DNA from: an uncultured Pseudomonadota bacterium
GTDB lineage: Bacteria; Desulfobacterota_B; Binatia; UBA9968
Reading direction: 5' to 3'
Length of the DNA stretch: 7,500 bases
Assembly (NCBI GenBank): GCA_946478635.1
Contig: CAMLCX010000231.1
Location: 1-7,500 of the forward strand
The notes under the pieces: model-generated
The model's input: only the letters and a program-made list of their open reading frames with translations
Told to the model about the DNA's origin: nothing
Database searches by the model: none
In this document: piece by piece, positions 1-4,481 of the stretch
Numbering within the stretch: position 1 is the stretch's first letter
Layout of the letters: the number at the start of each line of letters is the position of its first letter
Program-made: the position numbers and the translations under genes

Positions 1-28
1 GAAGCCGCCACGAGTTTTGCGGCCGTGG

Positions 29-322
29 TCAGCTATTCAGTCGTGGAGCCGAAAACTCGGCGTCTCCGAGTTTTCGGCTGAGCCGTTCTTGAAACCAGGT
101 GTCCTTCGGCCACTGCCACCTCACTTGGGGAAAATCCCCAAAGTGATGGGAACACCCGTTAGCTTTACTCTGTGAGAAGATGAGCTGCCAGTAGCTAATC
201 TTATTCTCTTGATCGACCGCGCCGGTGAAAAACTCTTTCACCAGCTTCGCCACGGCGCTCAACGAATGCTGCGCTAATACCCCGATCGGGAGTGATTCGT
301 TTTCAAAATAATGGATATTCAT
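29..322 (-). CDS. Hypothetical protein, 97 aa
   Basis: I do not recognise this protein. The ATG at 322 is preceded by a GAGGG ribosome binding site (330-334, 7 bases upstream), which supports this start. The product has no signal peptide, membrane segment or known motif. Its N-terminal half is mixed helix-like sequence (LAQHSLSAVAKLVKEFF), and its middle is aromatic and His/Trp-rich (CSHHFGDFPQVRWQWPKDTW). The last ~15 residues are encoded by a perfect inverted repeat (47-79), so the C-terminus may have been reshaped by a repeat or may double as an RNA hairpin. It lies 126 bases downstream of the 74-residue gene on the same strand, so the two may be co-transcribed, although the gap is large. 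The local base composition is much less GC-rich than in the operon at 1087-4198. It is probably a real gene because of its ribosome site and length, but function is unknown. Confidence 0.55.
   Translation of the reverse strand: MNIHYFENESLPIGVLAQHSLSAVAKLVKEFFTGAVDQENKISYWQLIFSQSKANGCSHHFGDFPQVRWQWPKDTWFQERLSRKLGDAEFSAPRLNS
47..79. repeat. Perfect 14-bp inverted repeat (hairpin)
   Basis: AGCCGAAAACTCGG (47-60) and its exact reverse complement (66-79) flank a 5-base loop, CGTCT. It lies inside the last codons of the minus-strand gene 29-322, spanning residues SRKLGDAEFSA. No T-run follows on either strand, so it is not a classical intrinsic terminator. A second, weaker stem (CCACG 8-12 with CGTGG 24-28) follows directly after that gene's stop codon, and both hairpins contain CGAGTTTT. 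It could be an RNA-stability hairpin, a REP-like insertion or a site for a protein. Confidence 0.85.
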
Positions 323-448
323 GGTTACGCCCTCGATACCTTGTTTTTCACCTACGACGTAAAAACACTGTCATGACGTCTTCTTATTGTCTTTGCGGGA
401 TCGAATCGAGATAGAAAATACGCGGAGAAAAACTCCCAACCGTTCTAC

Positions 449-673
449 TCACCGTTCAGCAAATCGGTTGAACATCTCAACTCCATCATCGCGATGCAGA
501 TCGGGATCCTGCGGTTCGTCCATTCGTGCGAAGCTCTGCTTTAGCTCCAATCGCAATATCTCTTTGCGTTGTCCATAAGCAACGATCGATTGCGGGCTGC
601 TCGACCAAGTGCGTCCCTTGTCCGGACTGTAGAGTTCAATGCGTTGACCGTGGATCTCTATTTGTTTTTTCAT
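449..673 (-). CDS. Small conserved-looking hypothetical protein, 74 aa
   Basis: This is a small soluble protein that I cannot assign to a named family. I chose the ATG at 673 over the upstream in-frame ATG at 733 because AAGGAG (680-685) sits 6 bases before it; the extra 20 residues of the longer form look like untranslated leader. The N-terminal half is beta-like (KKQIEIHGQRIELY). It is followed by SPDKGRTW (residues 16-23), which fits the Asp-box pattern S-x-D-x-G-x-T-W of sialidase/BNR propeller repeats, but a single copy cannot form a propeller. Next come a helical basic stretch (YGQRKEILRLELKQSF) and an acidic tail. There is no membrane segment or signal peptide. A sigma-54-type promoter at 788-803 points towards it with a leader of about 100 bases, suggesting activator-dependent expression. 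Function is unknown. Confidence 0.65.
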   Translation of the reverse strand: MKKQIEIHGQRIELYSPDKGRTWSSSPQSIVAYGQRKEILRLELKQSFARMDEPQDPDLHRDDGVEMFNRFAER

Positions 674-679
674 AAAAAT

Positions 680-685
680 CTCCTT
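680..685 (-). promoter_or_regulatory. Ribosome binding site fixing the start at 673
   Basis: On the minus strand this reads AAGGAG, 6 bases upstream of the ATG at 671-673. It is the best Shine-Dalgarno match in the left part of the window and supports the 74-residue form over the 94-residue alternative that would begin at 733. Confidence 0.8.
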
Positions 686-787
686 CGCTTTCGTCGGCGT
701 TTGTGGCGACGCGATTGGGAGTGTCCACCCCAATCGCCGCTGCGCCGTTCGACGCGCTCCGATTGGTTTTTCGTTTAAGAATTATAG

Positions 788-803
788 AGCAGAACCGGTG
801 CCA
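788..803 (-). promoter_or_regulatory. Probable sigma-54 (-24/-12) promoter
   Basis: On the minus strand the sequence is TGGCACC-GGTT-CTGCT. The sigma-54 consensus is TGGCACG-N4-TTGCW; only two positions differ, and the essential GG-N10-GC spacing is exact (GG at 802/801, GC at 790/789). Transcription would start near 777, about 100 bases before the ATG at 673. A TATAAT hexamer follows directly on the same strand (781-786), but I see no TTGACA-like element at 16-18 bases from it, so sigma-54 is the better reading, with a sigma-70 promoter as the alternative. The window itself encodes a sigma-54 activator (4482-5903). Confidence 0.6.
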
Positions 804-813
804 GCGCTTGGCA
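799..813. repeat. 15-bp palindrome over the -24 element
   Basis: TGCCA (799-803) and TGGCA (809-813) are perfect arms around GCGCT, overlapping the -24 box of the promoter at 788-803. It may be an operator through which a dimeric protein blocks or assists the promoter. It may instead be a by-product of the TGGCA of the promoter box meeting a chance TGCCA. Confidence 0.45.
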
Positions 814-1086
814 TGAGAAGGCCCAGTGAATTTCGCAACACAATGATTGGACGATAGCGGGAAAAGGAGAAGAGGGCTCGTCAAAAGCGTCGAGACTTTC
901 GACCAAAAGGTCTATTAAGAATTGATTGGACTAGAGTTTCTTTTCGTGAGGCCGGTTCTTGTTCTTCATGGATGCAGTGGCCAAATTCCAAATGGGGCGG
1001 GATAGACCGCTTTGTCTTTGGTCGGAGGAGGGCGAATTCCGGACACAAGGTCGACATTTTCGCCACAGTGGAGTAGTGATGATCTC

Positions 1087-1455
1087 GTGAGCCGTAGCGA
1101 TCAGGACGTGTTGTCCGCAGCGAAGCTGTTCGATCTCCTCTGGGAATCACTCGCGGATATTCTCGGAACTGCCGCCACCGCCACGCTATTGCGGCGCGCG
1201 ATAAAGCGGGCCGCCTCCCAAACCTCGTGGCCCGAGCCGATTACCGTAGCCCGCAACGGCCTCGATTACGAATACCGTCTCCCCGAGACCTGGCAGCAGC
1301 CCGGCAACGAGGAAGCCCTAGGTGTGCTCCGGGTTGTCGCTGCCGAACTGGGCGTGCTCCTCGTCGAGCTGACCGGACCAGTTGTGGTCCGGCGGCTTGC
1401 GCGCCTGGCTCCCTTCCGCAAGCTGGGGATCGACTTCAGTGAGGAGGCGAAATGA
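1087..1455 (+). CDS. Unknown 122-aa protein, first gene of a KaiC/histidine kinase operon
   Basis: I do not recognise a named family. The product is a small soluble protein. An Ala/Leu-rich amphipathic helix region comes first (SAAKLFDLLWESLADILG, then AATATLLRRAIKRAA). A short beta-like middle (ITVARNGLDYEYRLP) follows, then a helical C-terminal part (LGVLRVVAAELGVLLVELTG, VVVRRLARL). It shows no KaiB-like thioredoxin-fold signature, Walker motif or DNA-binding motif. The GTG at 1087, with GTGGAG at 1068-1073, just precedes the structured part and is my preferred start. TTG at 1012 or ATT at 1036, behind GGAGGAGGG, are alternatives that would add 25 or 17 residues. Its stop codon overlaps the start of the KaiC-like gene (ATGA), so the two are translationally coupled. 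That coupling suggests a role as partner, adaptor or regulator of the ATPase. High GC and a single long frame support real coding. Confidence 0.7.
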   Translation: MSRSDQDVLSAAKLFDLLWESLADILGTAATATLLRRAIKRAASQTSWPEPITVARNGLDYEYRLPETWQQPGNEEALGVLRVVAAELGVLLVELTGPVVVRRLARLAPFRKLGIDFSEEAK

Positions 1456-2957
1456 CTGATCACGCTTCAACCCTCGAGCGGCTGGGCACCGGATCCACCG
1501 CGCTGGACGCGATTCTCGGCGGTGGGATTCCCGCCGGGTCGGTGACGGTCGTCGCCGGCGAGCCGGGCGCGGGAAAAACCGTCTTCACGCTCCAGGCGCT
1601 CTTCCACCACGCCCGGCAGGGGAAGAAGTGCCTTTACTTCACCACGCTCTCCGAGCCGTCGCTGAAGGTCATCCGCTACATGCAGCTCTTCTCGTTCTTC
1701 GACGCCCGCCTGATCGAAGAGCGCGTCGTTTTCGCCGATCTCGGTTCGGCTCTCCGTAAAGACGGCGTAGAAAAGACCTTGGCACAGATGATGCTCCGTG
1801 TTGAGAGCGAAGGACCCGACATTGTAGCGATCGACAGCTTCAAGGCCATCCACGATCTCATGCCCAACAATAACCATAGCCGGGTACTCGTATACGATCT
1901 CGCCGTCGGCATGTCGGCTTGGGGGGCCACGACACTCTTGGTGGGCGAATACACCCGCGAGGAGATCGGCGTCGCCCCGGAGTTCGCCATAGCCGACGGC
2001 ATCGTGCGCCTCACCAATGAGCGCCAAGAGCTGATGGCGACCCGGCAACTCGAAGTATTGAAAATGCGCGGCACCGACTACGTCACCGGGCGCCACTTTT
2101 TCGATGTCGCTGCTGACGGGCTCATGTTTTACCCGCGCGTGCGCGGACCGGAGATGACCGCCGAGCCGCCGGTGGACCTCGATGAGCGGCTCGCCACCGG
2201 CGTCGCCGGACTCGACGCGCTCCTGCTCGGTGGCCTACCGCAGGGGAGCACGACGATGGTCCAGGGCGGCACCGGAACAGGCAAGACGCTTATCGGCCTG
2301 CACTACCTCCTGGAAGGCGCGCGCCGGGGGGAGCCGGGGATCCTCTTCACGCTGGAGGAGACGCCGGCGCAACTCCGGGCGGTCGCGAAGAGCTTCGGCT
2401 GGGACCTGGTCCCGCTGGAGGCTCAGGGCCTCCTCCACATCAGTTATACTTCCCCGGTCGAGCTCGTTACCGACCGTTTCCTCGATGAGGCGCTTAAACA
2501 GATCACGAGGATCGGCGCGCGCCGCGCGGTGATCGACAGCCTGAGCAGCATGTCGCTCAGCGTGCCCTCCCAGCGTCGGTTCCGTGAGTTGGTCTACGCC
2601 CTAACCAAGCACTTTCGGATAGCCCGGGTCGCGCCGCTGCTGACCATGGAGGTCGCAGAGTTGCTCGGCACCGCGCAGCTCACCGGTCACGGCGTCTCTT
2701 CCATCGCCGACAACGTGATCGTGCTGCGCTACGTCGAGGTGAACGGGCATTTGGAACGCGCCGTGTTCGTTCTCAAAGCGCGCGGCATCGGTCACACCTC
2801 GGAGCTGCGCCGCTTCCTGATAGACAGTCGCGGAGCGCACGTCGGAGAACGATTCCGGGAACTGCGCGGGGTGCTGACGGGGGTCCCTCAGCCGGCGCGC
2901 CTAGCGGGGCGTGCCGTCGCGCAAAGCCGGTCGAGGAAGAAGAGGCGCGGACGATGA
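1452..2957 (+). CDS. kaiC: KaiC-like double-domain RecA-family ATPase/kinase
   Basis: This is a two-domain KaiC homologue of 501 aa, close to the ~519 aa of cyanobacterial KaiC. Domain 1 (about 8-235) has Walker A GEPGAGKT (36-43) and Walker B IVAIDS (D128). Domain 2 (about 243-470) has GGTGTGKT (272-279) and AVIDS (D362). The catalytic Glu pair is intact in domain 2 (E302-E303), but in domain 1 its first member is Ser (S67-E68). By alignment from memory to the Synechococcus S431/T432 phosphosites, this protein has S416-S417 (GVSSIAD), with T411 at the T426 position, so autophosphorylation is plausible. The C-terminus is a basic tail (SRSRKKRRGR) with no KaiA-binding look. GAGGAGG (1441-1447) lies 4 bases before the ATG. 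The gene overlaps its neighbours by ATGA at both ends. No kaiA or kaiB is in the window. Circadian function cannot be claimed; an ATP-driven timing, energy-sensing or signalling role with the adjacent kinase is inferred. Confidence 0.93.
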   Translation: MTDHASTLERLGTGSTALDAILGGGIPAGSVTVVAGEPGAGKTVFTLQALFHHARQGKKCLYFTTLSEPSLKVIRYMQLFSFFDARLIEERVVFADLGSALRKDGVEKTLAQMMLRVESEGPDIVAIDSFKAIHDLMPNNNHSRVLVYDLAVGMSAWGATTLLVGEYTREEIGVAPEFAIADGIVRLTNERQELMATRQLEVLKMRGTDYVTGRHFFDVAADGLMFYPRVRGPEMTAEPPVDLDERLATGVAGLDALLLGGLPQGSTTMVQGGTGTGKTLIGLHYLLEGARRGEPGILFTLEETPAQLRAVAKSFGWDLVPLEAQGLLHISYTSPVELVTDRFLDEALKQITRIGARRAVIDSLSSMSLSVPSQRRFRELVYALTKHFRIARVAPLLTMEVAELLGTAQLTGHGVSSIADNVIVLRYVEVNGHLERAVFVLKARGIGHTSELRRFLIDSRGAHVGERFRELRGVLTGVPQPARLAGRAVAQSRSRKKRRGR

Positions 2958-4198
2958 GTTGGATCTTCCCGAACCGATCGAGCCCCTTCGGGTCAATCGC
3001 CCGCACGCTCTACGATATCGTGCAGGGCTTCGATTCGCCACTCGACACCGAGCCCCGGCTCCGGCGCGCGCTCAAGCTGCTCCAGCGCATCGTCCCCTAC
3101 CACCAATGCGCGCTCCTTGATGCGGCGAGCGGCGAGTCGCGGCTCGTGGTCGTGCCCGATAGCCGGGAGGAGCGAGAATCTCTGAACCCGGTGCTTGCGC
3201 GCTTTTTGGCCGTCCTCACAGACGATGCGAAACGGGGCGCAGCCACAGGGTCGTTGAATGTCGCGCACCTCGCGCCCATGATCTCGCCCTCCCACCTGGC
3301 GGTCCCCATCGTTGGGCTCGACCGAGTGCTGGGCGTGCTTTTTGTTCGCGATGGAAAGCCCGACGCCTTCACTGATGACCATCTGCGGCTGCTGTCGATC
3401 GTCGCCAGCCAGATCGCCGCGTATCTAACCGCCTGCCGGCTCCATGAGCAGGAGACGCAGATCGCCAGCGAGCACAAGGCCGCCCGCGTGGCGGCAGTGG
3501 CGGAGAATCGCGCCAAGGACGAATTCCTGGCGATGCTGGCCCACGAGCTACGCAATCCGGTCCTGGAGATCCGCAGCGCCATGCAAACGATTCGAGACAA
3601 GGGCAATGTTGATATCGAGCAAGCAACGGACCGCGCTGAGCAGCAGGTCAAGCGTTTATCATGGCTGCTCGACGACCTGCTGGATGTTTCCCGCCTGACG
3701 CGCGGTCAGATCGCTCTGCGCAAAGAGACGGTGACGCTGCAGACGATCGTCGCCGAAGCGCTGGGGAGCACGCGTGGTGTCATTGATGCTCGGGGGCATA
3801 GAGTGTCGCTGTCGCTGCCGGAGGAGCCGCTCCGTTTTGAGGCCGATCCGACACGTATCATCCAGGTCGTCGGCAATCTGCTTGATAACGCAGCGAAGTA
3901 CACGCCGCATGGCGGTGAAATCTCGGTGCGGGGATATTGCGAGCGCGGCGAAGTCGTGCTCAGTGTGCGCGATACCGGCATCGGTATCTTGCCCGAGATG
4001 TTGCCGCGGGTTTTCGATCTATTCATTCAGAGCGATCCGTTCCTGGCCCGCTCCGAGGGGGGCCTCGGCGTAGGTCTCACGCTCGCCCGCACCTTGGTTG
4101 ATCTCCACGGCGGCAGCATCAACGCTCACAGCGAGGGATCGGGCCGGGGGAGCGAGTTCGTGTTGCGCCTACCCGTCGCCGCCCTGCGTCCGTGGTAA
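2954..4198 (+). CDS. Soluble GAF-domain sensor histidine kinase
   Basis: This is a cytoplasmic hybrid-free histidine kinase of 414 aa. Residues ~15-160 look like a GAF domain: HQCALLDAASGE, then LAVPIVGLDRVLGVLFVRD, then AFTDDHLRLLSIVASQIA. A coiled-coil linker (~162-190) follows. The HisKA dimer domain has FLAMLAHELRNP with phospho-acceptor H197 and the typical WLLDDLLDVSRLTRG helix. The HATPase domain has an N box (N308, N312), G1 DTGIG (340-344), an F box (FDLF, 354-357) and G2 GGLGVGL (369-375), so it should be catalytically complete. No membrane segment or signal peptide is visible. Its ATG overlaps the KaiC-like stop (ATGA), with GAAGAGG (2939-2945) as ribosome site. In cyanobacteria the KaiC output kinase SasA has a KaiB-like N-terminal domain; here a GAF domain takes that place. 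No response regulator lies in the operon, so its phosphotransfer target is unknown. GAF ligand is unknown. Confidence 0.92.
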   Translation: MSWIFPNRSSPFGSIARTLYDIVQGFDSPLDTEPRLRRALKLLQRIVPYHQCALLDAASGESRLVVVPDSREERESLNPVLARFLAVLTDDAKRGAATGSLNVAHLAPMISPSHLAVPIVGLDRVLGVLFVRDGKPDAFTDDHLRLLSIVASQIAAYLTACRLHEQETQIASEHKAARVAAVAENRAKDEFLAMLAHELRNPVLEIRSAMQTIRDKGNVDIEQATDRAEQQVKRLSWLLDDLLDVSRLTRGQIALRKETVTLQTIVAEALGSTRGVIDARGHRVSLSLPEEPLRFEADPTRIIQVVGNLLDNAAKYTPHGGEISVRGYCERGEVVLSVRDTGIGILPEMLPRVFDLFIQSDPFLARSEGGLGVGLTLARTLVDLHGGSINAHSEGSGRGSEFVLRLPVAALRPW

Positions 4199-4219
4199 GG
4201 TCTGCCGAATTTTTCTTGA

Positions 4220-4257
4220 CCACAGAGTGATTCATGAGCTTACGCTCGCCCACAGAG
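4220..4257. repeat. Direct repeat CCACAGAG, likely remnant of a dispersed repeat
   Basis: CCACAGAG occurs at 4220-4227 and again at 4250-4257, with a small GAGC-TTAC-GCTC hairpin (4236-4247) between. The context (TTTTTCTTGACCACAGAG) resembles the 'ACCACAGAGGCACAGAG' intergenic sequences common in many bacterial genomes; that comparison is from memory. No gene is supported here. Confidence 0.4.
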
Positions 4258-4266
4258 GATGAAAAT

Positions 4267-4290
4267 GGAGGGCTTCCCTCCGCACGTTTT
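4267..4290 (+). terminator. Possible weak terminator of the KaiC operon
   Basis: GGAGGG (4267-4272) and CCCTCC (4276-4281) form a perfect 6-bp stem with a 3-base loop, followed after 5 bases by TTTT (4287-4290). It lies 69 bases after the stop codon of the GAF kinase gene. The short and delayed T-run makes it a weak candidate; the larger palindromes at 4301-4403 could end transcription from both sides instead. Confidence 0.3.
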
Positions 4291-4300
4291 CCTCGCGACT

Positions 4301-4403
4301 CGTCATTCCCGCGAAAGCGGGAATCCAGGTTTGTTTTCCGCCCCAATGAACCTGGATACCCGCTGGAGTTCATCCTGAGCGCGGCCGAAGGGCGGGTACG
4401 ACG
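4301..4403. repeat. REP-like nested inverted repeat element
   Basis: This is a non-coding repeat unit between convergent operons. CGTCATTCCCGC (4301-4312) and GCGGGTACGACG (4392-4403) are outer ends matching at 10 of 12 positions as inverted copies. Inside is a perfect hairpin, ATTCCCGC-GAAA-GCGGGAAT (4305-4324). A second perfect arm pair, ATCCAGGTT (4323-4331) and AACCTGGAT (4349-4357), flanks a 17-base spacer. A third stem pairs TACCCGC (4357-4363) with GCGGGTA (4392-4398), its loop filled by GTTCATCCTGAGCGCGGCCG and following bases (4368-4392), which resembles a second dispersed family. The reverse strand translates as LDSRFRGNDE, the familiar spurious peptide of this repeat class. It probably acts as a REP/MITE-type element and may serve as a bidirectional terminator or mRNA stabiliser. 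Confidence 0.75.
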
Positions 4404-4481
4404 GAACGCTGGCGGTTACTTTTCGTATTTGGGTTCTTCGTTCTTATAGATCATCCACGCACAGGTATTTTCGAAGGAGAG

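Larger units (their letters stand above)
674..1086. other. Divergent intergenic region
   Basis: This 413-base stretch lies between the minus-strand small gene (start 673) and the plus-strand operon (start near 1087). The left part carries the leader and sigma-54-like promoter of the 74-residue gene and a TGCCA-N5-TGGCA palindrome at 799-813. GTCGA-N5-TCGAC (889-903) and GACC-AAAA-GGTC (901-912) are two short adjoining palindromes that could be protein sites. GGAGGAGGG at 1024-1032 is a strong Shine-Dalgarno-like run, but no ATG, GTG or TTG follows at normal spacing in the frame of the downstream gene (only ATT at 1036). I see no confident sigma-70 promoter for the plus-strand operon, and no tRNA or riboswitch that I recognise. 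Confidence 0.6.

Noticed and set aside
781..786. TATAAT hexamer on the minus strand as a sigma-70 promoter
   Set aside because: No TTGACA-like element is found 16-18 bases upstream, and the sigma-54 match directly beside it is much better; kept only as the alternative.
636..884. Minus-strand open frame of 82 codons
   Set aside because: It overlaps the 74-residue gene in another frame and covers the promoter region; no ribosome site.
881..1150. Minus-strand open frame of 89 codons in the divergent intergenic region
   Set aside because: It overlaps the start of the plus-strand operon and has no ribosome site or recognisable motif.
1467..2096. Minus-strand open frame of 209 codons
   Set aside because: It is antisense to the KaiC-like gene; its length is explained by high GC in a coding region, and no ribosome site or recognisable domain is seen.
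3097..3651. Minus-strand open frame of 184 codons
   Set aside because: It is the low-complexity Ser/Arg/Ala-rich shadow of the GAF kinase gene.
4119..4373. Minus-strand open frame of 84 codons containing LDSRFRGNDE
   Set aside because: This peptide is the usual false translation of the REP-like repeat at 4301-4324; the rest overlaps the end of the GAF kinase gene antisense.
4234..4449. Plus-strand open frame of 71 codons in the intergenic region
   Set aside because: It runs entirely through repeat sequence, with no ribosome site and no protein-like composition.
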